Shown here piece after piece: positions 28,001 through 39,600 of a stretch of DNA of 64,000 nucleotides (within the stretch, counting starts at the first letter, position 1; each line of letters begins with the position of its first letter). Position numbers and translations under genes: made by a program. Below the pieces are notes generated by a model. The model saw only the letters and a list, made by a program, of their open reading frames with translations, did not search any database and was not told where the DNA came from. Origin of the DNA: Saccharomyces paradoxus (taxonomy: Eukaryota; Ascomycota; Saccharomycetes; Saccharomycetales; Saccharomycetaceae); the NCBI RefSeq assembly GCF_002079055.1, contig NC_047498.1, forward strand, positions 895,299-959,298. The letters are read 5' to 3'.

Positions 28001-30800
28001 AGAATCCTTGCGCTTAGTTAATTCAGTTTTGATTACAATAATCGAGGATTACAAACTTGACATGTTACAAAGAAACCTGATAAGATTACTACCATATTTA
28101 TGTAAATCCTTCGTTCATTTAAGAAGATACTGTAAAAAAGCGCGTTTAATGAGGCCTCGAAGAGTCTTTACCGTGCTTTTTCCCAAAGAGATACCATGTA
28201 ACTATATTCCGGTCGATTCCATAGTGAATGATGAAGTAGTTGTAGAGGTTCTTCTTGAACTGGCCATCATAATTTGTGAAATAGCGAAAATTGCATCACA
28301 AACGTTTGCCTCATATCGATCTTTCAGTGAAATCATAAATTTGTGCGATAAAGATACTCTTTTCCAATCCAGTTTTTATTCACGGCAAATCACGGATGAA
28401 CATGTTTACACAATAACCAAAACAGTTTTTTTGTTTTTTAAACAAGATTGGTTCCCGGGAATGAAGTGGCTTGGTGTATCAGCGTTATTAGGAAGATCAT
28501 CCCTAATATTGCTCAGTTTATGCAAGGACTACATCATAAAAAATAATTCACCTTCTTTATCAAAGGAGTCTGAAAATCGAGTCGATATGCGACTCTGGGC
28601 AGAATACGTAAAAGTCATACTACTAGTTTCAAATCATAAAAGTGCCTCCTTGACAAAGTTAGCTATCACTCCACGTAAGGCTGTTTATTTGATATCGGGC
28701 GACCTAAAGAAAATTTCAGCATATATCCTAAATGACTGTTGGGATGCCTTAGCCACTGGGCACTATAATGCCACTTACGCTAAAAAGTATGGTTTGGGGG
28801 CCTTGAGTGATTGCCAATTTGAACTGTTCGTTCATAATCAATTTTTGATACGTGAGATTTTTATCTTTGCTTTCCATAGACATATTGACGCAACAAGGAT
28901 TTGTTGCAAAATATTATGGGGATTGGGGTTGAATTTTTGGAGGATATTTGGATCCTTGCAACCAGCAGTGAACGCATGTATTCCGGAACTATTCAGCGCA
29001 TACCAAATCGGGAAGCTTCGTTTAAATGACTATGAATTAGAAAGATTTGTTTCTTGCTTGTTTTTTATGATGCATGTTCCGGATTCTGACACTTTCTTCC
29101 CTCCTTGCATGGACTTTTTAAGAGATTTACTTGGTTTTTTGCATATTGTGAATGAAATCTACAAAATACCCAATCAAGAGGAGTTTGATGATGATCGAAC
29201 TGCACGCCACATAGAGATGTTTGAGTACTTGCTAGAAGCGAACAGACCAGAATTGTTCCATAAAATGATTTATGATTTGTTTATCCATTTTATTCAGAAA
29301 AAAGACTTTGTTCAAGCAGCTTTGAGTCTGGAACTCTTGGCAGGTACATACGCATGGGACTCTAATGATACTCTTGAGGCAATATCCTTTCCGCCGTTGC
29401 CCGAACAATCTTCATTTGAGAGAAAGGAATATCTGCTTAAGGAATCCGCAAGAAACTTTTCGAGGGGCCAAAAACCAGAGAAAGCTTTAGCTGTATACAA
29501 GGACTTGATTAAAGCGTACGACGAGATTAATTATGATTTAAACGGGCTGGCCTTTGTACATGACCAGATAGCGGGTATTTATACAAGGTTACAGTCCATT
29601 GATAGACTGGTGCCAACGTATTTTAAAATTTCTTTCATGGGATTTGGTTTTCCAAAATCATTGAGAAATAAATCGTTCGTCTTCGAGGGTCTTCCATTTG
29701 AACACATAACGTCCATGCATGACAGACTTTTACGAAGCTATCATGGATCAAACATTGTACACTCACAAGAAGAAGTGGATATGTTATTGATGAATCCTCC
29801 CATGGGAAAATACATTCATGTGGCTTCCGTCGAACCGTGCTTAAGTATATCAGATAACTACAATAGCAGTGACAAAAAAAGCTCAATCAACAACAAAGTA
29901 CGCATGTACATTGAGAATAGAAATTTGAGGACCTTCAGTAATTCTCGACGTTTGCCAGGCGCAAAAGGAGTTACTGATCTGTGGGTGGAGGAATATACAT
30001 ATCACACTATGAATACTTTTCCAACATTAATGAATAGATCAGAAATTGTAAAGATTACGAAGAGCAAACTTTCGCCGCTTGAAAATGCAATTCGTTCCTT
30101 ACAAGTTAAGATACAGGAGTTATATGGGCTTGAAAATATGTGTAATAAAACTTTGAAAGACCACGGTGATGTGAACGATCTATTTAGTGAGCTTTCTACG
30201 AATATAACGGGAACAATATCAGCTCCAGTTAATGGAGGTATATCACAGTACAAGGCTTTTCTAGAATCCTCCATATCGAAGCAATTTAGTACTGAGGATT
30301 TAGCAAGACTAACGCTAGCTTTTGACGAACTTGTTGCGGTATTAGGCCGCTGTCTAACGTTGCATGCAGAATTGTTACCGTCAAAGGAACTAAAACCATC
30401 ACATGACCTTCTAGTGCGTCTTTTTGAAGAGAATTTTGCTGAAGAAATAGAAAGATATAGTCGTACTATCAGCGAGACCAATCCTGGCAGGAACAAAATG
30501 ATTACCGCTCGAATAATTTCGCCCAAGAACCCCAATAAAAAGGCAAGCTTTTCTGGAAGGGATCATCACACCTCAGGATCCAATCACAGCCAATTTGTAT
30601 TGGAACACAGCGACTCATTTGGCCCAAACAGTTTACTTTTTGGAAAATATTTAACAAGAACGTTATCCCACTCGTCCACTACGAGCAGCTTGGATAAAAG
30701 TGGAATTGCTTCCGGCACTTCAAGCACCTTCTTAGCAGGGCCACAGCCAAATACCAGCGCTGAGCTACAACACAAGTATGATCACTCACATTCCGGATAA
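25002..30800 (+). CDS. DCK1: DOCK-family guanine nucleotide exchange factor Dck1
   Basis: The 1932-residue protein has the architecture of DOCK180-type GEFs. It has an SH3-like N-terminal region (about 15-95, with TDRLIYGVLVKSFLPLQ), a C2-like DHR-1 region (roughly 420-640), a long helical middle and a C-terminal DHR-2 region (roughly 1450-1810), followed by a Ser-rich tail. In yeast Dck1 works with the ELMO-like Lmo1 upstream of the Rho5 GTPase in oxidative-stress, mitophagy and cell-wall signalling. The ATG at 25002 (MSQQDSQRW) gives the S. cerevisiae length; an in-frame GTG codon 27 bp upstream is not the start. It shares a divergent promoter with RPN13 and is convergent with ATG17. Confidence 0.96.
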   Translation: MSQQDSQRWLPTDRLIYGVLVKSFLPLQRYPELVYENSNYANVYVGAEIYVFEESVDRKWCRAYQCLRPFPEEFISNMNSANDVLPDVKPKVVVFPRKFVHFEPEKAVSTMPFFKAPSADDFKPLISKECESRSFCDSLYVSSTDDISTGKPRKTPRPPFPFFRYQKRSFKDEMGPILSLISSHVYSMYSIGEFSIYRKMIKLYYDLDTIRFRLSMNLTTETEKINLIRAATSLRTKIAKFLSSTYRKNKLIANSTPRNPDPYGFEGIFARDIDTGELLSYEIDKLRTLVSSSMLCGLTNSFPTIPVVESEDESSSNGIFGTVRSSILVNLKDLAWDPSISNPKYQDLSICVYLRTKEEVLTESFTMTKSSDMEAALDEIPAMLFKNILETIMHKNKVYLVVVLKETIAITTETAPEISSYNISTQESSSHSPFSPFNSSAENKIDHVKKGLAAGVIDISPVFKFYNGPSVANKAQRFNLYLYSSDSSDSHHLNPSKDTDLGWGGLINKIIKDSSEGVSVNPRAVSLSVTVKEIIGKQEAEKVLSTSLVPIRCIPTYFYDTMFSQAERIYLSLGRVSLCGLASADTNIENVTVQISCRNKAVKFCKNKLEERSGDWKFVSVRPNESIGESIRIEGVENMNEDETLRVLVYLNGFLMAKSNIHIKKKNEIIEYRKGTVFQIMSSKSVPLIHLELEASYFGRKYNINPAIANFLILQTKNVEFDQQLKKHYAVTLKNLNNVSFKDLLKHFDTILAHYLLLLELVNEAADKKGLSPSLPSIVFSEFVKFLNLMLTHQENSRYWFNRLYKKVLSKELECPNVAPTLIKHMTIIFDRSHSSWTRTGTAVCRTILYLIVLAIGSSHSDEMPNFREFFRSLHKFLMLPDEPIMADQILLIESFPSMLETMTNHCKVDDLVRFAIELFECCQEKEINQKMYSKTLSIREEEYLNAKFTCLLKLINKKVLRRYLTTTESVDKLRLQFLSKTLEWVLTPYAPGDDKRFHVESLRLVNSVLITIIEDYKLDMLQRNLIRLLPYLCKSFVHLRRYCKKARLMRPRRVFTVLFPKEIPCNYIPVDSIVNDEVVVEVLLELAIIICEIAKIASQTFASYRSFSEIINLCDKDTLFQSSFYSRQITDEHVYTITKTVFLFFKQDWFPGMKWLGVSALLGRSSLILLSLCKDYIIKNNSPSLSKESENRVDMRLWAEYVKVILLVSNHKSASLTKLAITPRKAVYLISGDLKKISAYILNDCWDALATGHYNATYAKKYGLGALSDCQFELFVHNQFLIREIFIFAFHRHIDATRICCKILWGLGLNFWRIFGSLQPAVNACIPELFSAYQIGKLRLNDYELERFVSCLFFMMHVPDSDTFFPPCMDFLRDLLGFLHIVNEIYKIPNQEEFDDDRTARHIEMFEYLLEANRPELFHKMIYDLFIHFIQKKDFVQAALSLELLAGTYAWDSNDTLEAISFPPLPEQSSFERKEYLLKESARNFSRGQKPEKALAVYKDLIKAYDEINYDLNGLAFVHDQIAGIYTRLQSIDRLVPTYFKISFMGFGFPKSLRNKSFVFEGLPFEHITSMHDRLLRSYHGSNIVHSQEEVDMLLMNPPMGKYIHVASVEPCLSISDNYNSSDKKSSINNKVRMYIENRNLRTFSNSRRLPGAKGVTDLWVEEYTYHTMNTFPTLMNRSEIVKITKSKLSPLENAIRSLQVKIQELYGLENMCNKTLKDHGDVNDLFSELSTNITGTISAPVNGGISQYKAFLESSISKQFSTEDLARLTLAFDELVAVLGRCLTLHAELLPSKELKPSHDLLVRLFEENFAEEIERYSRTISETNPGRNKMITARIISPKNPNKKASFSGRDHHTSGSNHSQFVLEHSDSFGPNSLLFGKYLTRTLSHSSTTSSLDKSGIASGTSSTFLAGPQPNTSAELQHKYDHSHSG

Positions 30801-31066
30801 CAAATGTCGCAAAATTGTTCACTATAGAATATACGCATATGTAATCATTTATTTATTCATCCATGGCTTTTATTTGTAAACACATTTATTTCGGGCGGCA
30901 TTGGCCACATTGTACGAAAAGAGGACATACTTTTTCCATATCAAAGTGAAGAACACAGTGACATGTTGCCTCAGTTCTCCTTCAAATACTCCTGAAATGA
31001 TAAGGAATTGGCATATTGTGGATAAAATTAATGAACTATTGCACTGTATCGTCCCCCCTCCCTTGT

Positions 31067-32320
31067 CTAAGGATCCTTAACGTCGTAATTTAGTGTGTAT
31101 AAGGAAGAAAAATCGTCAATTTTACTGGGCCAGATTGTCTCAGGAAGGTAAGTTCCGTTTTCCGCTATAAAATTCTGACGTTCTTCCTGGTCTTGGGCAT
31201 CCAAATTCTGTAATTGTTTTTCGCAATCTTTCAAGATAGTTTTCATCCTGTTTGCCACTTCCTTTCTCCGCTTTGCTTCCAGAACCAAATTACCGTAGCT
31301 CTCTTCAAAATTATCATAAAATTCACAAAGTTCCTTTGTTGTTTGAATATCTTGTCTACAGGAATTCTTGAAGGTGTCAATGAGATTGGAAATATCTTTA
31401 AAGATTAATAAATATTCTAGATTTCGATTGAAATCATCTATTATTTCAGAAACTTCGCTGTGTATTTCAGTCTTTTCGTTTATTTTTGTTTGTAAGAATT
31501 GACCCAAGTTGAGTATTGATTTGTCCACATCGTCAATTATCTCATGCAGGGTTTTAGATATGTTGTATAATTCTTGATCGTCACCTTGTACCACCTTAAA
31601 CAAGTCCTCACGTTCTTCGTTATCAATTTTTTTGTCTTGTAACAGTAGTGTCTTGTCAAAATGCTGTGTCAATGAATTCATTATTTCCGCTAAATCTTTT
31701 TCAAGATCCGTCAGTTCCTTGCTGAACTGCTCTGCCACATTTGTTTCCATCAGCTTATCTATGCCAAATTTACTTTGGAATCTTTGGGTTATGCCCGTTA
31801 ATTTGGTATCGATCAGCTCCTTGTTAACTTTCCTAACCATATTCTCGTATTGAAGCTTAATGTTTTCAATTTGACGCTGAATCACTGGTACCTCCTTCAG
31901 TTTGTCATGCAATAAGTCAACGTTGTCCCTCGAGATGTAGTCCCCTAATTTGGAGGGATCTGTATTATCTTTATCTGTCATGATTAACTCGTTTACTATA
32001 CCATCCAACCTTTTTACTTTAGAAGTGATTTCGTGTTGCCAGTAATTCATCTCATCAACCAGGACCACTAGGATAACTTGATTCCATTGTTTCTGAATTA
32101 GCTTCTTCCCAATACCTTCCCTTAAAATAGCATAAAGAAACTTTCCTTGCTGTCTGAGGCCAACAATTAGAAAATTGAGCTTTGAAATACTCAACTGCCA
32201 AGACGACAATTTTTTTTTAATATCTACGATCCTTAAATTAGCACTTGAACATAAAAGTTGAGCATCGGTCAACGTTTTTCTAGCATTATTAACAAACTTT
32301 GTAACATCTCCTTCGTTCAT
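31067..32320 (-). CDS. ATG17: Autophagy scaffold protein Atg17
   Basis: The 417-residue protein is almost entirely helical and coiled-coil, with heptad-like stretches from about 20 to 390, as expected for the S-shaped Atg17 dimer. Atg17 scaffolds the Atg17-Atg29-Atg31 complex, recruits Atg1-Atg13 to the phagophore assembly site on starvation and tethers Atg9 vesicles. The start is the ATG at 32320 ([15 protein letters not shown]), giving exactly the S. cerevisiae length; a GTG ten codons upstream only extends the open frame. It is divergent with SPP382 (222 bp apart) and convergent with DCK1. Confidence 0.97.
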   Translation of the reverse strand: MNEGDVTKFVNNARKTLTDAQLLCSSANLRIVDIKKKLSSWQLSISKLNFLIVGLRQQGKFLYAILREGIGKKLIQKQWNQVILVVLVDEMNYWQHEITSKVKRLDGIVNELIMTDKDNTDPSKLGDYISRDNVDLLHDKLKEVPVIQRQIENIKLQYENMVRKVNKELIDTKLTGITQRFQSKFGIDKLMETNVAEQFSKELTDLEKDLAEIMNSLTQHFDKTLLLQDKKIDNEEREDLFKVVQGDDQELYNISKTLHEIIDDVDKSILNLGQFLQTKINEKTEIHSEVSEIIDDFNRNLEYLLIFKDISNLIDTFKNSCRQDIQTTKELCEFYDNFEESYGNLVLEAKRRKEVANRMKTILKDCEKQLQNLDAQDQEERQNFIAENGTYLPETIWPSKIDDFSSLYTLNYDVKDP

Positions 32321-32542
32321 AGGTATCAAGTAGTTTGATATTATTCTCACACTGTCAATTTATTGTAGATTTATGTTACTTTCAAATAATTATCAAGTTA
32401 GGGATATCTTGCAATTTTTAATTCTGGGCCATAGAGCGCGTATCTAGTATTTACATTTTATTAAAACAATAACAAAATTCCTAATTTCGACGGCAATATG
32501 AGCAAGAGAGAACAAAAAACTTCAACCTCACTACGTTGAAAC

Positions 32543-34669
32543 ATGGAGGAATCGAATTCGAACACAGATGAAAAGTCCTTTTTCAAAAAAAGAAGAGTCG
32601 ATCCCTATAATTATAGCGATGAGGAAGATGATGAATCAGTCATAGGTAGTGACACGGCATACGCCAATGATGCCTTGAAAACGAGTAATGGTAGCGTCCC
32701 AATGATCTCAAAATTGACAAAGACATACGGTATTGGGGCGAAGTTGCTTTCGAAGATGGGATATGTTGCGGGAAAAGGGCTTGGGAAGGACGGTTCCGGT
32801 ATAGCTACACCAATAGAAACTCAAAGCCGACCTATGCATAATGCCGGTCTAGGAATGTTTTCAAAAACCATCACCAATAGCTATGACAGTGAAGATGAGG
32901 ATCGCTTGAGCTCTGGTGATGAGGTGGTGGAAGGAGTAGAACAAGTCAAATTCAATAAAACCTCCACCGAAATTTTAGGCGAACGTCTGTTACATGATAG
33001 TGGCGATATGACTATAGTACAGACGCTGAGAGAGTTGAGGATAGCAGGGGTACAATTACCTGATAAGATCTTAAAAGAACTAGATCTTCTAAATACAGTA
33101 CCAAAGTCGAAAAAGGACGCGTTTGTGGAGTCATTGCAAGAACTGCTAGGTATTGAAAGAAGTTTGGAAACTATTCGTCAGCGCACCTCTCCGTTAGAAG
33201 TGCAAATCAGAGAATATGATGGGCAACAGAGGCTCCTTTCCGAGTTGGAAGTTACTTTGAGGGACGAAAGTGGCCATATCTCCTTGTTTGATAAGATCAG
33301 TACTATTTTAAAATTATCCGATGACGAGCTCATAGACAGGTTAACGTCCACCTTATTGAGCAAAGAGTTATTAATAGAATTAGATGTGGATCATTTAGAA
33401 AACTCAAGTGACGTACTTAATGAATTAACACATATTATAGAGCTGCTGACGTATAGGATGGATACGGCGTCGAAATTTTTGAACAGGACACAAACAACAA
33501 TATTTAAAATAATATATCCCAAACTTGAAAAATTCTGGAAAGGGTTTGATTTGACTAAATCTAAAATCGCCAGTACTATTACCTTACTGCTGGATTTCGA
33601 ACAAGCGTTAAATTTTATTGAGTGTAGGGAGCATATTATGGAGGAATTTATCTATCCAAAGCTGTTACAGGCACTGGATAATTGGGAACTTTACGATCAA
33701 GAAGGACATGTTTCACCAAGAGTATGGGTCTTGGATTTTATGGTCCTGATTGATGATAAAGTCAAAGAAAAAATCGTGAACAAGATTGAAGCGAAATTTC
33801 TTACTTACTGTAAAAATTGGTACCACAGGGAATCATTTTGTATCACTAATGCTAATATTATATTTATTAGAGAACTCATCTGTGAAAAAAGGTATTACAG
33901 AATTTTATGTAAGGAGTTTCTTCCTAAATTTCTGGATGAGTTATGGGAAAGACATAACGAGCCTATATTTGAGCTAGAGGATTGGAAGGAAAAACAAGAA
34001 GAGGGAGAAAAAGATTCTGGATTCTTCTACTTTATGAAAAAACTGAGGAGTTATACCCATTATTTTCATCCGAAACAGTATGAATTGATGGTACGGGGAA
34101 CTTTCAATAATATAAACAAAATCCTTTATCAATGGCATCTTTATAGTACAGTGAAGGACTTGCATAAGTCAAAATGGTGGCTTAATTGGCTGATGAATAC
34201 GGTATTTGAAGACTCTTTACCAACAGGAATGGAACTATTGGAGGTCAGAAAAAGTTATACTATATTTGCCATGTCTGATAGACTCCACATTGATAAATCT
34301 ACACTGGATGAAGATTTCGATCTGAGACTAGGTTTACGAAACTTGATGGAAACACAGGTGATCGACGATATCAATAGACTTGAACAGGTGCCTACTTATA
34401 GTATACAAAATATTCCGCTTGCGAAAGTTGGCAGTTCTTTTAAAGATGTGGTGGAAGACTACTGTTTGGAAAAAGGGTACTTGATCAGCAAAATACCGAA
34501 TAGGTATACTCAACTGCCATATGGAAGAGATCGAGATTGTATAGTTCCTTTATTTGAGATCCGAAACGGGAGGAAGACAGTGGAAGTTGCTTTAAAACAC
34601 GACATTCTTTGGGTGGAGGATTCTACTGGGACCTTTAAACCAATTTATTTATGGGCTCTTAACCTCTAG
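32543..34669 (+). CDS. SPP382: Spliceosome disassembly G-patch protein Spp382/Ntr1
   Basis: The 708-residue protein carries a G-patch at about 61-108 (YGIGAKLLSKMGYVAGKGLG and a following GIATPI). The N-terminus is acidic with a KKRR cluster. The long helical C-terminal part is the TFIP11/GCFC-type domain. Spp382 (Ntr1) binds and stimulates the DEAH helicase Prp43 through the G-patch and, with Ntr2, drives disassembly of intron-lariat and defective spliceosomes. It has the same length as the S. cerevisiae protein, and the ATG at 32543 matches the known start. The downstream gap leads to tRNA-Asn. Confidence 0.97.
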   Translation: MEESNSNTDEKSFFKKRRVDPYNYSDEEDDESVIGSDTAYANDALKTSNGSVPMISKLTKTYGIGAKLLSKMGYVAGKGLGKDGSGIATPIETQSRPMHNAGLGMFSKTITNSYDSEDEDRLSSGDEVVEGVEQVKFNKTSTEILGERLLHDSGDMTIVQTLRELRIAGVQLPDKILKELDLLNTVPKSKKDAFVESLQELLGIERSLETIRQRTSPLEVQIREYDGQQRLLSELEVTLRDESGHISLFDKISTILKLSDDELIDRLTSTLLSKELLIELDVDHLENSSDVLNELTHIIELLTYRMDTASKFLNRTQTTIFKIIYPKLEKFWKGFDLTKSKIASTITLLLDFEQALNFIECREHIMEEFIYPKLLQALDNWELYDQEGHVSPRVWVLDFMVLIDDKVKEKIVNKIEAKFLTYCKNWYHRESFCITNANIIFIRELICEKRYYRILCKEFLPKFLDELWERHNEPIFELEDWKEKQEEGEKDSGFFYFMKKLRSYTHYFHPKQYELMVRGTFNNINKILYQWHLYSTVKDLHKSKWWLNWLMNTVFEDSLPTGMELLEVRKSYTIFAMSDRLHIDKSTLDEDFDLRLGLRNLMETQVIDDINRLEQVPTYSIQNIPLAKVGSSFKDVVEDYCLEKGYLISKIPNRYTQLPYGRDRDCIVPLFEIRNGRKTVEVALKHDILWVEDSTGTFKPIYLWALNL

Positions 34670-36653
34670 GGAAGTACTTATATAAAAGAGATGAAGTCAG
34701 GAATATTTTCAGATTAATATCGAAAAAATTAATTGATGGCGTTGTTTCGTCGAAATAAATAATAATTAAACCACCATCTTTTTACACAGTGAATTAATTC
34801 AAAGCAGGGCCAATCAAATCTCTCTATTTGATAAATGTTAGTATTCTGTCCCTGAGATCATTTTCAAAATATATCAGTTAAACTTTTGTATTTCGCTAGA
34901 GAGTCTTGTAATGAGCTGATAAGAGCTGAAGCGGATGGAAACGAATTTTGGATGGAATCAAATAGCATTTTTTTGCCAAAAACAAATGCAGCTGTTGTTT
35001 TCTAAGACGGAGTGGAAATAGTCGGATTTCCGATATATATTAACCCCAAATGAAGGGGCCAACTCACTTGATACTCATTTATTCCATGACTACCTTATGG
35101 CGCTGAATTCACTAAAAAAAGTGATTGAAGAAAATTAACGACCCCAGTGAGGGTTGAACTCACGATCTTGCGATTAACAGTCGCACGCCTTAACCAACTT
35201 GGCCATGGAGTCTTTTATTTCCGATATATGCCGAGATATGAAGATATAAAAAATGATAGAAATGTAATAGCTGCCAATAGTTCATGTTCAATTATTTATG
35301 TTTGAAAATCGCTACATGTGCGCCACCTAGCTCTAATTGAAGCGCACCACTGCATTCTGGAACTATTTCGGCACCTTCTAATGTGCGGTTGTAAATCCTG
35401 ATAGACGCACCTCGGTATCTACCATCAGAAGAGCAGTTAATTGTCCCTACAACGCTTAAAAATGCACTCTCGCTAATGCGGTTTCTCAAAAAAGTCTCAC
35501 AGTTTAATTATAATTCATTCAACCGTAGCATGAAATTATTTGTACTCAACCGCATCTCGATATAACAAGCACATCTCCAAAAGGAGGCATTTTCGCTTTT
35601 GCTCATTATGTACACTCCAAACTTGATACTCCCTTTTTTTTACTTATTTGTCCTGGTTCGGTTGAACAAGTAGTACAACTTTAAAACGGCCAATAGTCAT
35701 AATGTAGTAGTAACGTCACCATAAACATGTAGGAAAACTTGCTGCTATTCCTCGTATGTCACCTCTCCAATTCTATGATATTTGTTATATGTATTACCCA
35801 TTTAACACCACCATTTAATATTTCCCAACTTACTATGGAAGCGGCTTTAGCAGGTCTTGTTATGTACGTTATAGTTTATTGCCACTATCAACCCGCAAAA
35901 CCGTAACAAATGTTTTAGCTAGTAGCGTAAGTTTCTACATCACAACTAGTGTTAGAAAATCAAATGAGAAAGCATGGAACAAATCAACAGGTACGATGAA
36001 TCTCTTAATCCGTCATTCGGTACCCAAATACTGCCTTCATAGGCGATAGGTATGCGTTATAACAACTATTTTGAGTAAAAAAACCGTACCTTTACACAGA
36101 TAAAGTATCAGGAGCAGTTATTTTGGAAATACAACCAACGTCCACGTGAGGTTATGTCGAAATTTCTTCAAAGTTACTCATGCATTTGGACATGCGTCAA
36201 CTTTTTGAGACTTTCCCTCTAGTAAAACTAAGTTGGTTAACATCTGAATATTTTATCCTGATATAGGGGTGAATTAGCTGAGTCTTGATGATAAATCTGT
36301 AATCTCACAGCTTCCATATGGAGCAGTTTCTGCGCCGTAACTATTTGAAGTTGTTTTTGCTTACAGCTTCTTAAGATTTTTCTATTGTTCATATCGACTC
36401 GTCGCATGGGCCGCAATATAAATCATTTGAAGAAAACGTTAACACATCGTTTAAGTAAACAAATGCTCGAAAATGTCAGCGCGCAATATATTGTTTAAAC
36501 TCCATTACTTGCATCAGTATTCATTCAAATATTATTGCTGGAGGCTTTAGTGGTTCTATATACCCCGCACCAGCCACTGTGATGAACAATTAATCGATAC
36601 CATTTCGAATAAAACAACTAAACAAAGAAACATATTGAACGCAGCAAATCAAC
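34670..36653. other. SPP382-TUS1 intergenic region (contains tRNA-Asn)
   Basis: About 2 kb holding only the tRNA-Asn gene with certainty. No LTR remnant was recognised next to this tRNA, unlike tRNA-Leu. A minus-strand open frame at 35292-35489 ends in a proper stop and its last 40 residues look protein-like, but there is no full gene. An E-box CACGTG lies at 36143-36148. I see no MCB or SCB consensus in the TUS1-proximal part. The rest is AT-rich and unassigned. Confidence 0.6.
35139..35212 (-). tRNA. tN(GUU): tRNA-Asn (anticodon GUU), no intron
   Basis: On the minus strand the gene starts GACTCCA, pairing with TGGGGTC at the 3' end, followed by discriminator G. The D arm TGGCCAAGTTGG is the A box and GTTCAACCC the B box. 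The anticodon loop contains GTT (CTGTTAATC context), giving asparagine. It is 74 nt with a short variable loop and no intron. A T-rich terminator (A-tract at 35131-35134 on the plus strand) follows the 3' end. Confidence 0.97.
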
Positions 36654-39600
36654 ATGTATCGATATAATAAGAGTTCTCCCCTTGAACGGACACCAGAAAA
36701 ACGAGTAAGTCGTCACGAAAGCCAGCGTAAGAGCATTGAATTGCCAAAACTGCCACCATTGAATACGAGGAACTCCTTTTTAGATGATTCTGATAATGGA
36801 ACAGACAACATCTCAATTGGCTGGACGCCAATCAGCGATACCCAGCAGTTCCAAAGTCCAGTCCCTCAGGCCTTTGCCTTTACATCGAAACATCATGTCA
36901 GGGGGAACGGTACTAGCTCTTCAGAATCTACACCTAAATCAACGAAGTATGTTAAGGAAAGACGGCCACCGCCACCACCACCCCTTTTGAATTCTACTGA
37001 ATCAATACGCATAGACTCACCGGTGGCTTCTCCCAGATCTCGGTCCCGGGAAAGATCGCCTAATAAACTACCCTTTGTAGGAGACTTAGAGGAACGGCAT
37101 CATGTGGATTACATGTCTAACCATTCCAGGATCTTGAAATCACCGTTTGTGAATGGTTTTAGTTCACATTCTTTTAAATCTCCAACAGATGGTGGCAAAT
37201 TGCAGGCTCAGTTCTCTGATGAATCAGACCTCCGGTGCCATGAAAGAGAAAAAGCTTTACCCCCAATTCCTTCCACTACTACCCTTTTACTATCTCCTTT
37301 TGACGAGGAAGACTCAGAATTTTTTACGAAGCCACCACCGCCTCTATCAACATCCAGAAATATAAGTGGGCATAGCCGAGTATCAGAAACCCTAGAAAGT
37401 GTTTATTCTGATTCAGATTATACTTTTAATAACTCAAATGCTAGGCAAAGTAGTTTTAACTCTTTACTGGGAGCCAAGCCATTAGAATTAGCACCAAGCA
37501 TTACTGCACCGACACAACCGTTTTCAATCCAATCAATCGATGAGCACAAGCTTTATCAGTGTGATAATGTTTACCAACTATCTGCCATTTATGAGTGGAT
37601 TTTGAAAGTTTATTTTGAATGGTATAATGAATGTGTTTTCACAAAAATCGATCTTTTCCAAATAGTTCAATTGCTCTTAGAGTTTCAAATGCCTACGAAT
37701 TTCGACCAAGATACAATAGACTCAAATGTGGATAATATTATGGCTTCGCTTATCACTCAGAAAGCAGTAAGATTTGATATCATTAACGATGAAGAGGTAG
37801 CCGTAGTTGTGGGGGGCCTGGATATTGCTGGTATCTTTTCCGAGCTATTGCCGTGCTATTCATTCATCGATAATACTTATGGTTCTAACAATTCCTTGAT
37901 TTGTTATTCCAATATGTGTACACATGGACAAAGCTCTGGCTTTAGAAAAGAAATAAAACTTTCTGAAATCATAAATAAATCTGTTGGACTTTGGACAGAA
38001 TACTGGCACCTGACCCCAGATGATTTAGCAGAAATCAATCCTCGTGAAGTACAGAGACAAAGTTTTATATTCGACTTAATTATCTTAGAAGAAAGATCCT
38101 TGAATATGGCCACTGCCGCTGTGGAAATCTATGGGAAACGATTCGACAAATCCCTACTTCCAGATGAGCCTGAGTTCAAGGCATTGGCATTTGACATCTT
38201 CGAACCTCTCATACAATTACATACTGAATTTCTTTTGACGCCAATATTTTGGAAGTTGAAAACAAGAGGTAAGTTTATTGATGGCATTGGAAAAATTTAT
38301 TCAAAATGGTGTGGTGAAGCAAAGAATATATATTTGAACTATGCGAAGGCTATGGCAACAGTACACGAAATAATAATGTGGGAGAAAAAGAAAAAGACAA
38401 GATTTGTTGCATGGCTTAAGGAAATTGACAATTCGGTTGAAATTACAAGATCGAAGATGTATCATGACGTTATATTCTTTGGGGGATTTTTCAAGTCTCT
38501 GCAGAACATGCCTGTAACTTTGCGCTCGATATTGAAGAATACAGATCCTTCCATGGAAGATTATGAATACCTGAAAATAGTAATTAAGGATGTTGAAAAG
38601 TTGAACTTTGAGGTCAATCGGGTACATGGATTAGCAATTGACCATAGGAAACTCGTAAGATTTTCGAAACAGTTAGTATTAAGTACTAATAGTAGTAATG
38701 CAACAAGTTATGTGAACGTCGGTGGCAGTACCAATGTAAATGACGGTGGTGCCATTCAGGATAAACTGGCCCTTGGCCTAACTTATCCGGAAAGGAAGCT
38801 GGTACTATCTGGGACTGTTTACAAAAAGAGGGATTTATGGCTGGATCCAACCCCGGTGTATATCGCATTATTGGACAATTGCTTGCTAATCACAGAGGAA
38901 ATAAGTAAAGGGGAATCTCAAAAATATAAGCTTATCGAAAGACCTATCCCTATAGATTATTTAAGTCTCGAGAAGAGGAGAATTCCAGAAACAAATAAAC
39001 AACCTCTGAGAAACTACTCTCAAAGAGAACACAAATCTCCAATGCATAATTTCTCAACGCCGATTAGTTCCATGAGGCCTTTACTGAAAAGTTCTGGAAA
39101 TCACATGTCAACGACGTACGGAGATAGGAAAACGAGTAACACTGAGATTTCTAATGCGAATCCAAACACTGATGAATTTTCATTTAAGATCAGAAACACA
39201 GCCACAGGTGAATCGTTCAAATTTTTTACAGGAAGTGTAGAAGTACTTAACCAATGGATTGACGCTATCATGGAATCTTTTAAAAGGAATGCTGAAAATC
39301 ACGATTTAAATGCCTTTGAATTCACAGTGTTGAGCTCTGAATTTGCGTACTTCGACAAGGATGCGCCGGTAAATCTACCTGTAGCTCCAGAAGGATCAGA
39401 AATCGACGTAGCGCTCAAAGCTTATGCTGAAAAAGTGGACCAGGATTCATGCTCATGGAGTAAGACAACGCGGATTCTTTGTTGTGAAGATGTCAAATTT
39501 GAGGGTAGAATTTACCTATTTGTGGCTACAACCGACGGTGTCCATGTGAAATTTAGAGACGATTACAGTAATGGCTTTGTTAAAATATTAGAATTAAACG

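Noticed and set aside
35139-36600. LTR remnants beside tRNA-Asn
   Set aside because: I scanned for delta, sigma and tau-like blocks and ends and saw none on either strand.
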